Assembly (NCBI GenBank): GCA_039029315.1
Contig: JBCCGK010000029.1
Coordinates: 1-64,000, forward strand
DNA: 64,000 bases
Direction: 5' to 3'
DNA from: JBCCCJ01 sp039029315
GTDB taxonomy: Bacteria; Bacteroidota; Bacteroidia; J057
Position numbers and translations under genes: made by a program. Below, piece by piece: positions 17,087 to 26,549 of the stretch (within the stretch, counting starts at the first letter, position 1; each line of letters starts with the position of its first letter). A model generated the notes under the pieces. That model was not told the origin of the DNA. It ran no database searches and was given only the letters and a program-made list of their open reading frames with translations.

Positions 17087-17494
17087 CTACAAAAATAATG
17101 GCGTGAAAATGATATCTACCCTCCGATTGGCCATTCGGCCCTTCCATGTATTGTTGTCATACAATGGATTGAGCTGTCCGTTGTCGATTCGCCCAACCCG
17201 TTCTCGGGGGATATTGTTTAGACTGAGTTGCTGAATGGTCGCTTCACTTCTCATCTCTGATAACCATTGATTGTACTCAACCCCACCTACATTGTCAGTA
17301 TGACTGGAAATACTGATCTGGTAATGCTCAATATTGGGAAGGGATTGGATAAATTGCTGAAGTTCCTGCGCTTGTTGTTGATCGATATAGTAACTCCCTC
17401 CCCCAAAGAAAATACTTTTGATCTGTTCTCTAGCTTGTGTAAACCCCTGAGATTGGACGAGGAAAATGGCGATGAGGATAACAATTTTTTTCAT
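17087..17494 (-). CDS. Small OmpA-family protein
   Basis: A 135-residue exported protein consisting of a signal peptide (1-20, ending FTQ) and one OmpA-like peptidoglycan-binding domain (about 28-135). The family pattern is visible in ISSHTDNVGGVEYNQWLSEMRS and the C-terminal GRMANRRVDIIF. It has no barrel, no membrane anchor after the signal and no lipobox, so it is predicted to be a free periplasmic peptidoglycan binder. The ATG at 17494 replaces a TTG five codons upstream. The DUF6940-like gene follows. Confidence 0.85.
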   Translation of the reverse strand: MKKIVILIAIFLVQSQGFTQAREQIKSIFFGGGSYYIDQQQAQELQQFIQSLPNIEHYQISISSHTDNVGGVEYNQWLSEMRSEATIQQLSLNNIPRERVGRIDNGQLNPLYDNNTWKGRMANRRVDIIFTPLFL

Positions 17495-17535
17495 GAGCAA
17501 TGAGGTCAAGAGCGGATACCAGAAACAAGATACAA

Positions 17536-17566
17536 AAAAAGGCTCCTAAACAGGAGCCTTTTTCTT
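17536..17566 (-). terminator. Bidirectional terminator after the BON-LysM gene
   Basis: GGCTCCT (17541-17547) pairs with AGGAGCC (17552-17558) around the loop AAAC. Five A-T pairs (17536-17540 with 17559-17563) extend the stem and supply a T tract on each strand. It lies between the stop of the BON-LysM gene and the start of the OmpA-like gene, both on minus. Confidence 0.85.
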
Positions 17567-17593
17567 TCAATAGTATAAGTAAGTTATCTTTTA

Positions 17594-18055
17594 TTATCCA
17601 ACAATTGGAGGAATTCTCAATACCTGGCCTGGATAAATAAGGTCAGGACTCTTCAACATTGGCTTATTTGCTTCAAAAATGACGGGGTACTTCATTGCAT
17701 TCCCGTAGAATTTTTTCGCAATTTTGCCAAGTGTATCGCCACTGACAACTGTATGAAATTGTGCTTCTGGCTCTGGCTCTTCAATTTCGATGAGATCTTC
17801 AACAGAAGAAATTCCTTCAACATTCCCTGCTGCCAACACGATTTTTTCTTTGTCAGCCTGTGAATTAGCTTTTCCTTTTAAGGTAACAGTCTCATCTTGA
17901 ACAGAAACTTCCAAATCTTCAATTTCAAGTTCAAATTTTTCTACATGTTCTCTGATTTGGTCAGCTTGTTTTGCAGCTTTTTCTTCAGGAGACTCTGAAG
18001 AGAAACCACTCATAATACTTGCTCCGGCGTTTTTTATAAAACTAAATAATCCCAT
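17594..18055 (-). CDS. BON and LysM domain protein
   Basis: A 153-residue protein with a BON domain (about 33-92) and a C-terminal LysM domain (about 101-149; HTVVSGDTLGKIAKKFYGNA). This is the architecture of E. coli YgaU/Kbp, a potassium-binding protein. BON may bind lipid or potassium and LysM binds peptidoglycan-like sugars. There is no signal peptide, as in YgaU. The ATG at 18055 (MGLFSFIKNAGAS) is chosen because the longer frame has a poor, low-complexity extension. Confidence 0.9.
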   Translation of the reverse strand: MGLFSFIKNAGASIMSGFSSESPEEKAAKQADQIREHVEKFELEIEDLEVSVQDETVTLKGKANSQADKEKIVLAAGNVEGISSVEDLIEIEEPEPEAQFHTVVSGDTLGKIAKKFYGNAMKYPVIFEANKPMLKSPDLIYPGQVLRIPPIVG

Positions 18056-18162
18056 AATGTTTGGTTTTTTTTGGGGGTTAATTGTTAGAAATGAATGAGA
18101 GAGACAAATGTCTATTAATTTTTCAGAATTACCAATGTTAGGATTGAGGATTCCCCAAAAAG

Positions 18163-19317
18163 TCACTCTGAAAGTTCGGATTTTTTCTTTTTCCAACGAT
18201 ACAACAGCTGATCAACCCCAAATAATACGAGAAAGCTGAGTAAATATACACCGCCCATCATGCCGGGACGCCAAATCAACAGACCACCAAAAATCCCAAG
18301 AATGGTGCCTAGGTATTGAATGTATAACAGTTGTTCATTCGTTGCCTCCCATACCATTCTCTCTAGTTTGGCTTCATCGAAATGTTCCATTTGCTTGGCG
18401 AGCAAGGTGGTTATATCTATTTTGTTCAGCAAATCGACGAAAATCATCATGATTTGCTCCTCTGTAAATTTCTTTTGTTTGCGGATATAAGCAGCTACAG
18501 TGTCCAGTTGTGATTCAAGCTTGATCATGACCTCCTGAACAATTTTGGGAAGATCTTCTATGATTTTGTCAATGGCAGATTCATAATCGTCCTTGTTGAA
18601 CCGTTTATAGGTTTGCAGAACGAGTTTTTTTACCCCTCCATCCAGGTTCTCTTCCAGTCTGACATCGATCATTTGCCGAATATCTTTTCGAATGTCTTCT
18701 CGGCCGGAAAAGTCTACCATACTTTGATAAATGGTAGATTTCAATTCTTCCCGAAGTTGATCATCCATGACCATGCCACTGCTGCCGTCCATCAGCAGAT
18801 CATTGACTTTTTTGACCAATCCAGTTTCTTCTACTCTTTTTCGAATTAGTTCCTGGTTGAGGATGTGGGTATGCATGCCTTTGGCCAGGGAGAAAATAAT
18901 CCTGGTCCGTTGGGCAGGAATGAGTCCCTGCCCCCAAATCGGCCTTCGTTCCACTGGTCGAAACAGCATGCGGATGGCTAGAAAATTGGTGCCAAACCCA
19001 ATCAATCCACTGACACAAATGATGTTGATTGCGTTGATGGTGGCAGCATGTGCAAGGTAAAATCCATCGATTCCTTGCAAAAAACTCAGTCCGTCTGGTC
19101 CATTTCCAAATTGATGTGCTAGCAGAACGAAAAAACTGGCTCCAAATCCTACACCACAAATCCATGGCGTCAATTTCAGACTGGCCATGATGACTTTCAT
19201 AGAGTTCGGGAGTTCATAGTCATTGAATGACAATCCCTCTTTATTGGCATTCCCCATTTCGAAGATAGACTCGAATGGAAAATGCTTCCGTAAATATGCT
19301 TTGAATGATTCTATCAC
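18163..19317 (-). CDS. DUF445 family membrane protein
   Basis: A protein of 384 residues if it starts at the GTG at 19317, or 364 if it starts at the ATG at 19257. It has hydrophobic segments near 45-70 and 85-115, a long helical and charged middle (about 150-320) with many Lys, Asp and Glu, and a C-terminal hydrophobic hairpin (about 330-375). The block FGTNFLAIRMLFRPVERRPI is typical of DUF445 (YheB-like). The function is unknown. It lies 22 bases after the GWxTD gene, so the two are probably co-transcribed. Confidence 0.85.
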   Translation of the reverse strand: MIESFKAYLRKHFPFESIFEMGNANKEGLSFNDYELPNSMKVIMASLKLTPWICGVGFGASFFVLLAHQFGNGPDGLSFLQGIDGFYLAHAATINAINIICVSGLIGFGTNFLAIRMLFRPVERRPIWGQGLIPAQRTRIIFSLAKGMHTHILNQELIRKRVEETGLVKKVNDLLMDGSSGMVMDDQLREELKSTIYQSMVDFSGREDIRKDIRQMIDVRLEENLDGGVKKLVLQTYKRFNKDDYESAIDKIIEDLPKIVQEVMIKLESQLDTVAAYIRKQKKFTEEQIMMIFVDLLNKIDITTLLAKQMEHFDEAKLERMVWEATNEQLLYIQYLGTILGIFGGLLIWRPGMMGGVYLLSFLVLFGVDQLLYRWKKKKSELSE

Positions 19318-19339
19318 AATAACTGTTCAGTGATAAGGG

Positions 19340-20542
19340 TCAAGTTTTGACAAGAATATATTGTTGATCCTTGGGTTCAAATAAAAAAGACAGGGACCAT
19401 CCTGCATAAGTCCAAAGAAGATAAGGTTTTCCCTTGATTTCAATATTTTTTTCTGTCGGATCTCCATACTGGATGAATATTCGCCCTCGATCTGTTTGCC
19501 ATCCTTTGAGAGAGTCGCCATCTTTACTCTCTCCTTTAAAGCGCTCATTGGCCTCAAACATTTTTTCGTAATAAGATTCGAGATAGGTGTCCGTATCTTC
19601 CTGGTACAGGAGTTTCCAGGAATTCAGAAAAGCAGTTTTCTGGACCTCTCCCGGCGGTTCCTGGATCAAGTTGTCTATGGTAGCATCAGGCAAAATGTAC
19701 ACCAACATTCTGATGGATTCTTCCAGGTCGGCCAACACTCTTTGTTTGGTGTTCGCACCAAGGATAAACCAGGCTTTCTCCTGAGAGAGTAAATATTCTC
19801 CTTCATATATCAGAACCTGTATCATATATTCACCAGGTTCCAACGTGGACAGAGTCAAGGTATCGCCAAAGACTCCTCTGTCCGACTCTTCTGATTCAAG
19901 AATGCGGACTCTTTGGTGCAAAGAAGTGTAAGCAGAGGTGTTGCTCACCTTTTGTCCATTTTCTTTGTATAGTGTGGCGCGAGTGGTTAGTCTCCGCCCA
20001 TTCAATCCATACACCTCCAGGAAATAGTACAGATGCACATTGTCTGGGTCGAGCAATTCTGACAATAATGGATTGTCAATGGCCTCTATGATGGTAGGGT
20101 TATAGGATAACAAAATGTCAGAAACCAGCGCATCTCTATGGTAAGTGTTAACATTGATGGGCAAATCGATGCTGTTATAGGAATATTTACCAAGATCAGG
20201 GTCAAAAATATTGGCATCTACCTGGTAAGAGCCTTCTGGTAAATGAAAGCCAAACGAGAATACTTTTGAGCGATCTGTGGTGAGGGTGGCCTCTCTTCTG
20301 AGATATACCTTTTGATTGCCATCTTCGCCTGTCCAAAATCGAATATCAGCCTTGAAGGTTTTTTTCGCCTCACTGGCTGCTTCATAAGAGAGAAACAGTT
20401 GTATATTTTCTTCTGGGGAACTCACTAGATTTTTTACCCCTAATTGCCATTGGGCAAATACAGTAGAGTTGGCAAGGGAAAAGAAATAGAGAATTGAGAA
20501 TAAAAATATGCGTGTTACCATAAACGGGTGATCAACATTCAT
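19340..20542 (-). CDS. GWxTD-domain exported protein (paralogue 1)
   Basis: A 400-residue exported protein. The signal peptide ends near residue 30 (STVFAQ). The mature part is beta-rich through about 260, then a helical section leads to the C-terminal GWxTD domain: KGWQTDRGRIFIQYGDPT, then a Tyr/Trp-rich strand pattern. GWxTD proteins are a Bacteroidota/Acidobacteria family of unknown role. A start at Met8 (20521) is equally possible. It follows rimO by 11 bases. A longer paralogue is at 48188-49669. Confidence 0.87.
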   Translation of the reverse strand: MNVDHPFMVTRIFLFSILYFFSLANSTVFAQWQLGVKNLVSSPEENIQLFLSYEAASEAKKTFKADIRFWTGEDGNQKVYLRREATLTTDRSKVFSFGFHLPEGSYQVDANIFDPDLGKYSYNSIDLPINVNTYHRDALVSDILLSYNPTIIEAIDNPLLSELLDPDNVHLYYFLEVYGLNGRRLTTRATLYKENGQKVSNTSAYTSLHQRVRILESEESDRGVFGDTLTLSTLEPGEYMIQVLIYEGEYLLSQEKAWFILGANTKQRVLADLEESIRMLVYILPDATIDNLIQEPPGEVQKTAFLNSWKLLYQEDTDTYLESYYEKMFEANERFKGESKDGDSLKGWQTDRGRIFIQYGDPTEKNIEIKGKPYLLWTYAGWSLSFLFEPKDQQYILVKT

Positions 20543-20553
20543 TCAATGTGATC

Positions 20554-21903
20554 CTAAAGATACGAATCGTCTGGATCTTTGAGTACATGTCCAATCAGAT
20601 CATACTCTAAAGCATCTGTGATTTTTACGGGATAGAAGGTCCCTGGTTCAAGTTCTTCCTCACTGCGAATAATGACTTCATTGTCTACTTCTGGAGAGTC
20701 ATATTCGGTTCGTCCCACAAAATAGTCATTTTCCTTCCTGTCAATAATGCTCCACAAGTTTTGGCCGATCCTTTTTCGGTTGATTTCAAGGGAAATATCC
20801 TGTTGGATTTCCATCACCTCTTCCATTCTGGCTTCTTTGACTTCAGCTGGAATTTCATCCACCAACTGATCGCCAGCATGGGTATTTTCTTCATGAGAGT
20901 AGGTAAATACACCGAGCCGGTCGAATTTGATATCCTGGACAAATCCCAACAAAGCCTGATGTGCCTCCTCCGTTTCTCCCGGATGACCGACGAGCAAAGT
21001 CGTTCGCAGAGCAATATCCGGTACCTCTTGCCTGATGGTGTCTATGAGGTTCCTGGTTCGCTGTTCATTGATGCCTCTGCGCATGGATTTAAGGACAGGA
21101 TCTGCGATATGCTGGAGGGGCATGTCGAGGTAATTGCAAATATTGTTGCGCTCTCTGATGGTTGGCAAAATGTCAAGAGGAAAGCCGGAAGGATAGGCAT
21201 AATGTAACCTGATCCATCTGAGCCCCTCCACATCCGAGAGAGCTTTGAGCAGATCGTTGAGTTTTCGTTTTCCGTACAAATCTATGCCATAGTAGGTGAG
21301 GTCTTGAGCGATCAGCATGATTTCTTTCACACCTTTACGCACAAGAAACTTGGCCTCATTGACCAACATCTCAATACTTCTTGATCGGTGTTTTCCTCTC
21401 ATAAGTGGGATGGCACAAAAACTACAAGGTCTGTTGCATCCCTCTGCAATCTTCAAATAGGCAAAGTGGGAATCAGTACTGGTTTTTCGTTCGCCTAGCA
21501 ATTCCTGCTTGTAATCTGCGCCAAGGTGCTGGACGAGATCAGGCATATCCTGTGTCCCAAACCACGCATCCACTTCAGGGATCTCGTTCTTGAGGTCATC
21601 TTTGTACCGTTCAGACAAGCAGCCAGTAACAATGACTTGTTCGATTCCACCTTCTTCCTTTTGGCCTACATAATCAAGAATGGTATTGACAGATTCTTCT
21701 TTTGCCTGATCAATAAACCCGCAGGTGTTGATGACAACAATGTCAGAAGAATCCTGATAGTTTTCATGTGATACTGCCAACCCCTGATGATGGAGTTGAG
21801 TAAGGAGATTTTCGGAGTCAACCAGGTTTTTGGAACACCCAAGGGTGATAATATTGATTTTTTTCTGGGTTTGAGTCCTATGTTTGTTCAGATTTGTTCT
21901 CAT
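20554..21903 (-). CDS. rimO: Ribosomal protein S12 methylthiotransferase RimO
   Basis: A 449-residue radical-SAM methylthiotransferase that modifies Asp88/89 of ribosomal protein S12. The N-terminal cluster domain has Cys23, Cys61 and Cys95. The radical-SAM motif is Cys156-x3-Cys160-x2-Cys163 (GCNRPCSFCAIP). The C-terminal TRAM domain is at about 385-445. The ATG at 21903 is used; the frame also extends to a TTG at 21945, but that would overlap the upstream gene's stop. A TATCTTTG element 19 bases upstream may give it its own promoter. Confidence 0.95.
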   Translation of the reverse strand: MRTNLNKHRTQTQKKINIITLGCSKNLVDSENLLTQLHHQGLAVSHENYQDSSDIVVINTCGFIDQAKEESVNTILDYVGQKEEGGIEQVIVTGCLSERYKDDLKNEIPEVDAWFGTQDMPDLVQHLGADYKQELLGERKTSTDSHFAYLKIAEGCNRPCSFCAIPLMRGKHRSRSIEMLVNEAKFLVRKGVKEIMLIAQDLTYYGIDLYGKRKLNDLLKALSDVEGLRWIRLHYAYPSGFPLDILPTIRERNNICNYLDMPLQHIADPVLKSMRRGINEQRTRNLIDTIRQEVPDIALRTTLLVGHPGETEEAHQALLGFVQDIKFDRLGVFTYSHEENTHAGDQLVDEIPAEVKEARMEEVMEIQQDISLEINRKRIGQNLWSIIDRKENDYFVGRTEYDSPEVDNEVIIRSEEELEPGTFYPVKITDALEYDLIGHVLKDPDDSYL

Positions 21904-21921
21904 TATGAAGGATTGATGCGA

Positions 21922-21929
21922 CAAAGATA
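21922..21929 (-). promoter_or_regulatory. Probable -7 promoter element of rimO
   Basis: TATCTTTG on the minus strand fits TAnnTTTG. It lies 18 bases from the rimO ATG and just downstream of the barrel gene's stop. A TTTG is present, but only 13 bases away, so the -33 half is not convincing. Confidence 0.42.
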
Positions 21930-21941
21930 CACAATACGCAC

Positions 21942-22580
21942 TCAAACTCCTCCACCTCTAATGATCAGACTGACACCTAATTCATGTGTTGGCCGAAGGC
22001 GCTGACCATTCTTAAATGGACGCGCATATTCTGGTTGAAGCGTGATTGCCCATCCCCTTTCTGCATAAAATGGGATTTCTACTCCAAGGATGAGATACTG
22101 ATTTCTGAATTCTCGTTCTAATGAACCCTCAGTCAAAATTACCTGTCCATTATTCTCTATTGTCAGTGTTCTGCTCCAAAAAGGAAAACTGGCCCCCAAG
22201 CCAGCAAAAAAGGTGACGCCTACATTTGATTTCATGATCATTCGATACCCCAGGGTCAACTCAGGGTTCACAAAATGAAAGGCCCATTCTATCCCGGCCG
22301 CTCCAAATCCTGGCCCAACATCTCGATCTGTGACTTGTCCTCTTTCTTGCCGATATGCCAGTTGGCCAGTAATGCTCAAAGGACTGGAATATTGATAAAC
22401 TCCAAGGAGCCCAAATCTAATAACTGAAGGGATAGGTCTTCCAAACAAGGTCGTATTGGGCACATCTGCCCGATAACTACTCACGGCACCAAGATGAAAT
22501 GATCCCTGAGAAAAGGAGGAAAAGGGCGAAAAACTCAAGAATATGAGTAATAAGATTTGAAATTTGAGTATTTGTTTCAT
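21942..22580 (-). CDS. Outer-membrane beta-barrel protein
   Basis: A 212-residue exported protein. The signal peptide is MKQILKFQILLLIFLSFSPF and on to about residue 25. The rest is a run of alternating polar/hydrophobic strands with aromatic girdles, such as GLLGVYQYSSPLSITGQLAY and ITLQPEYARPFKNG, and it ends in a strand with hydrophobic Ile and Val. This fits a small eight- to ten-strand barrel of the Bacteroidota outer-membrane-protein type. The substrate is unknown. It diverges from the TonB-receptor gene across a 74-base gap. Confidence 0.8.
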   Translation of the reverse strand: MKQILKFQILLLIFLSFSPFSSFSQGSFHLGAVSSYRADVPNTTLFGRPIPSVIRFGLLGVYQYSSPLSITGQLAYRQERGQVTDRDVGPGFGAAGIEWAFHFVNPELTLGYRMIMKSNVGVTFFAGLGASFPFWSRTLTIENNGQVILTEGSLEREFRNQYLILGVEIPFYAERGWAITLQPEYARPFKNGQRLRPTHELGVSLIIRGGGV

Positions 22581-22654
22581 GTAGGAAGCCAATAAATTGC
22601 CTCAGAAAATACAGAAAAATCGGTATCTTTCGCGCTTTATTATTTGATTTCTCT

Positions 22655-25408
22655 ATGAACCAACTTCTCCGATTGTTCCTGATTGCAGCAGTGTTCTGCG
22701 TGGTCAGCAATTCCAGGGCACAACAATCTCCAAATAATCTTTTACAACTTCCCATTCAAATAGAATCAAAGCAACGAACCTTGATACAGGTGTTTCAGGA
22801 TATTGAAAAAAAATATCCTGTAAGGTTCTATTTCAAAGAAGAATGGATGCCCAGGACCTCATTGCGGTATGAGTTCAATGGACAAGCGCTTGGGAGTGTG
22901 ATGAAACGCTTATTTGTCGGAACAAAGCTGAATTATGTTGTCTATGAGGATCATGCGATTGTGATTGGTCGGGAAACTGAACTAAATACACTCGAATCCT
23001 TTTCCTATCAGGAATATGTGGAGGAAGTTGCCCAGATCGATCAAGCCAAAATTGCGATTGACAGAGATCTCTTTAAAGTTGGAGACTCTACTTTGCGCCC
23101 CCGACCTGCTACTGCCACACTCAATGGGACCATTTACAATCACGAATCTGAAGAAGCCATTACTGGTGGACAAATTGGATTCCCTGAACTGGGAAAAGGC
23201 ACATTTGCTGATTCTTTGGGGAGATTTACGATTGATATTCCAACAGGCACTCATGAAGCCATCATCTCGGGAATAGGGCATGAGCAGGTCAAAGTTCGGG
23301 TGCAAGCCTTTTCAGATGGAAATTGGGATATTCCGCTTACATTTTCTGCATATCAATTAGAGGAAGTCTTGCTGGAGGCTGGAGCCGAGGGGCAAAGCGT
23401 AGATGGGAATGAAGCTGGCAAAGTCCAAATCTCGATGGTGCGCATTCGTCAAAGCCCTCCACTCATGGGAGAGATCGATGTTGTGAATACTCTCTTACTC
23501 TTGCCCGGTGTTAGTTCTGCCGGAGAAGCATCGAGCGGATTTAATGTTCGTGGAGGAAACATAGATCAAAACCTGATTATGCAGGATGGGCAAATGGTTT
23601 TTAATTCCTCTCACCTGTTTGGCTTCTTTTCTATCTTCAATCCTGATATGGTCAAAAATGTAACTCTTTACAAGGGGCACATGCCAGCTCAATTTGGTGG
23701 AAGGGTTTCATCTGTGTTGGATGTGGATATGATTGAGGGGAGTTACAAAAGAATCAGAGGCAGAGGAAGTGTGGGAATCTTTTCCAGCAAACTCATGATC
23801 AATGGACCACTCATAAAAGACAAAAGCTCCTTTGTGATTGGGGGTCGGGCCGCCTATCCCAATATCCTTACCCGGAATTTTGATAACAACAGAGAGCTTG
23901 TACAAAGCTCTACTTACTATGGAGACTTAACCGGCAAGTTGACACAAAAATTTGGGGACAATGGTAAGTTATCTCTCTTTGGCTATTGGAGTCAGGATTT
24001 TTTCCGTTTCTCTGATCAATTAGGATTTCAATGGAATAATCTATCTGGGGGATTGGACTGGCAGCAGTTGTATGGAAGTCGCGTGTCCTCTAAAGTGGAA
24101 GTGAATGCAGGTAGATACACCAGTGACTTTTTCAATGCCGAGGGACCCGAAGGAGCAAGCAATAATACCGGAATTGACAATTATTCTTTGAAGGCCAATG
24201 TCCAATACATTCCTTCTTCCAACCATAATTTCAATATCGGCCTGAATGGCACCTTTTATGACATTCATCCTAATACACTGGAACCATTTGGTGAAAACTC
24301 TTCTTTGCTTGCCAGAATATCCGAAAAGGATCAGGGACTGGAATTGGCTGGATACATCAACGATGACTTTAAAATCAATGAATTCATTAGTTTCTCTGCT
24401 GGCTTGCGGTTTTCTTACTATCAGAATCTGGGACCAGCAGAAGTGTTCACCTATGCACCCAATTTGGAGAGATCTACCTTCAATGCGATTGATAGCACTG
24501 TATATGGGCCAGGAGATGTGATCCAAACCTATCAGGGGCTCGAACCTAGAATTTCTTTGCGGGTGTTGGTGGATGAAACAGCTTCCTTCAAAGCGAGCTA
24601 TAATCGGGTCAACCAATACATTCATTTGTTGGCAAACACAGCTTCAACAACGCCCATAGACATCTGGCAGGTGAGCAATCAGCATTTTCCAGCACAGGTA
24701 GCAGACAATTACTCCCTTGGGTTCTTCAAGAACTTCCAAGGAAAAATCTGGCAAACCTCCCTGGAAGTGTTTTATCGCGAACTGGATGGATTGGTGGTTG
24801 CAAAAGATTTTGCGAGACTGCTGGCCAATCCGAATGTAGAAACGGAAATGCTGAATGCTGAAGGACTGGCTTATGGAGCAGAATTGAGCATCAAACGAGA
24901 TTTTGGCAAAGTGAACATAGATGCCTCATTTACTTATATGCGGAGCTTGCGAAAGACCATCAACAATGCACCGGGAGTGGCCATCAATAGGGGAGAATGG
25001 TTTCCATCGGATTTTGATTCCCCATTCAATCTTGTTCTGACTGCTGTATGGAAACAAAAACCATCCAGAACCATTTCAGCAAACTTTGTCTATCGAAGTG
25101 GAAGGCCAGTAACGGTACCTGTCGGCGCTTTTGAGTTGTATCCTTCGTGGACAATCCCCACTTTTTCTGATCGAAATCAATTCAGAATTCCTCCTTATCA
25201 TCGCCTGGATCTCGCCTATACCTTTGATGACGGGATTTTAAGTAGGCGATCGTTCAAAACAGATTTTACGATATCTGTATATAATGTCTATGCCCGACAA
25301 AATCCTTATTCTGTCTTTTTCCAAAAGGATGGAACCTTTTTTAAGGCCTTCCAGTTGTCAATTTTGGGGACCTTGTTGCCATTTGTCGGGTATAATTTCA
25401 AGTTTTAA
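22655..25408 (+). CDS. TonB-dependent receptor with STN and carboxypeptidase-regulatory-like domains
   Basis: A 917-residue outer-membrane receptor. After the signal peptide (1-23) come an STN domain (about 34-104; the FecA-type signalling/secretin N-terminal fold, ending EDHAIVIG), a carboxypeptidase-regulatory-like beta domain (about 152-240), a plug (about 265-365; VRGGNIDQNLIMQDG) and a 22-strand-type barrel to the end. It imports an unknown substrate with TonB energy. The STN domain usually talks to an anti-sigma factor, but no FecR or ECF sigma gene is near. A DUF4249 lipoprotein gene follows, as is standard for this receptor group. Confidence 0.93.
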   Translation: MNQLLRLFLIAAVFCVVSNSRAQQSPNNLLQLPIQIESKQRTLIQVFQDIEKKYPVRFYFKEEWMPRTSLRYEFNGQALGSVMKRLFVGTKLNYVVYEDHAIVIGRETELNTLESFSYQEYVEEVAQIDQAKIAIDRDLFKVGDSTLRPRPATATLNGTIYNHESEEAITGGQIGFPELGKGTFADSLGRFTIDIPTGTHEAIISGIGHEQVKVRVQAFSDGNWDIPLTFSAYQLEEVLLEAGAEGQSVDGNEAGKVQISMVRIRQSPPLMGEIDVVNTLLLLPGVSSAGEASSGFNVRGGNIDQNLIMQDGQMVFNSSHLFGFFSIFNPDMVKNVTLYKGHMPAQFGGRVSSVLDVDMIEGSYKRIRGRGSVGIFSSKLMINGPLIKDKSSFVIGGRAAYPNILTRNFDNNRELVQSSTYYGDLTGKLTQKFGDNGKLSLFGYWSQDFFRFSDQLGFQWNNLSGGLDWQQLYGSRVSSKVEVNAGRYTSDFFNAEGPEGASNNTGIDNYSLKANVQYIPSSNHNFNIGLNGTFYDIHPNTLEPFGENSSLLARISEKDQGLELAGYINDDFKINEFISFSAGLRFSYYQNLGPAEVFTYAPNLERSTFNAIDSTVYGPGDVIQTYQGLEPRISLRVLVDETASFKASYNRVNQYIHLLANTASTTPIDIWQVSNQHFPAQVADNYSLGFFKNFQGKIWQTSLEVFYRELDGLVVAKDFARLLANPNVETEMLNAEGLAYGAELSIKRDFGKVNIDASFTYMRSLRKTINNAPGVAINRGEWFPSDFDSPFNLVLTAVWKQKPSRTISANFVYRSGRPVTVPVGAFELYPSWTIPTFSDRNQFRIPPYHRLDLAYTFDDGILSRRSFKTDFTISVYNVYARQNPYSVFFQKDGTFFKAFQLSILGTLLPFVGYNFKF

Positions 25409-25446
25409 TCCATCATCTATGTGGATTTTCTAACGGCTTTTTTGTT

Positions 25447-26544
25447 ATGAAGAATTATAAAACATTCATTCCATTATTATTTGGATGCCTGTGTTTCAGC
25501 TGGTTCTATTCCTCATGTATTTCAGAGATAAATTTTGATCTGGATGGAGAGGAATTAATCGTTGTGAGCGGGGTAATCACCAATTCAACGGACGAACAAT
25601 TTGTTCTGGTAACCCAAACCAGTTCATTTATCCAGAACATCGATACCCTCTTGGTGACCGGGACTGTCTATAAGGATGGAGAACCTTTGATGGATATGGA
25701 GCGCGATAACTTTAATCGCCTTGTGATGCCTCCTGGATTCACATTGGAAGTAGGAAGTAGCTATCATGTCGAAATCACTACCCCGGACAATGAAATCCTG
25801 AGAAGTCGTCCCCAAGTAGTCCAGCCAAAATTGGGGGTAGATACCATGTTCTTTCGAATAGAAGAGCGTTTTGATGGATACAATATCAATGACCAGCCAA
25901 TCAACAATCAGTATGTGGTGGCCTATGCACAAGTATCAGTGCCTGACAGCATCGATGGGCCTCTATATTATCGATGGACTGCAGATGAATCCTGGTCTTT
26001 CTTCGAAGTTCCAGATCCAGGTATGCCCAACAGATTGGACCATGTCTGTTATTTGACCGCAGATATTGATGAACATCCATCCACTATATTGACTACCCGA
26101 AATCTCAAGTCAAATAGTATTGCCGTAGAGGTCGCTCGGCGAGTCCTTGATCCCTCCTTTTTATATAGGCACTACTTCAATGCCAATGCACATTCCATTG
26201 ACAGTACTGCCTATGAATATTATGCGAAAGCAGACCGATTGATCTCCAATGCTGGCACGCTCTACGATGAAGTGCCTGCTTTGTTGACAGGCAATGTGTA
26301 CAAGGTCGACAAGGAGGACGAACAGGTCATGGGATATGTAGAGTTCTCCATTGTGAATACCTCTCGTTTGCGGATAGAGAATTTTGAGATTGGAATCAAT
26401 CAGTTTAATCAATGTATGACCAGGAACCCATGTAATCCGCCAATCGGAACGCCGGGGGATACGACCACCTGGTATTGCATGTGCTATGATTGCGCACATG
26501 TTTTCGGATTTGAAACCTTGAACAAACCTTCTTACTGGGAATAA
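25447..26544 (+). CDS. DUF4249 lipoprotein
   Basis: A 365-residue lipoprotein. The signal peptide ends in the lipobox Y-S-S-C with Cys23. The DUF4249 domain covers the rest. It opens with a beta-sandwich (about 28-130; EELIVVSGVITNS), and the C-terminus has a Cys cluster (CMTRNPCNPP and WYCMCYDC) that may bind metal or form disulphides. DUF4249 genes nearly always follow a TonB receptor, and the protein is taken to be a surface or periplasmic partner of it. Start and stop spacing (38 and 5 bases) support one operon. Confidence 0.9.
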   Translation: MKNYKTFIPLLFGCLCFSWFYSSCISEINFDLDGEELIVVSGVITNSTDEQFVLVTQTSSFIQNIDTLLVTGTVYKDGEPLMDMERDNFNRLVMPPGFTLEVGSSYHVEITTPDNEILRSRPQVVQPKLGVDTMFFRIEERFDGYNINDQPINNQYVVAYAQVSVPDSIDGPLYYRWTADESWSFFEVPDPGMPNRLDHVCYLTADIDEHPSTILTTRNLKSNSIAVEVARRVLDPSFLYRHYFNANAHSIDSTAYEYYAKADRLISNAGTLYDEVPALLTGNVYKVDKEDEQVMGYVEFSIVNTSRLRIENFEIGINQFNQCMTRNPCNPPIGTPGDTTTWYCMCYDCAHVFGFETLNKPSYWE

Positions 26545-26549
26545 CACCG

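Noticed and set aside
22624..22631. TATCTTTC as the promoter of the TonB receptor gene
   Set aside because: It differs from TAnnTTTG at the last base, and the nearest TTG is 24 bases away. It remains possible but is too weak to list.
22655..25408. Assignment of the receptor as a ferric citrate (FecA) transporter
   Set aside because: The STN domain alone does not define the substrate, and no FecR, sigma factor or siderophore gene is nearby.
25407..25429. Hairpin AATCCA/TGGATT followed by TTTTC as a terminator between the receptor and DUF4249 genes
   Set aside because: The stem has only six pairs, and receptor and DUF4249 genes are normally co-transcribed. It could at most reduce readthrough.
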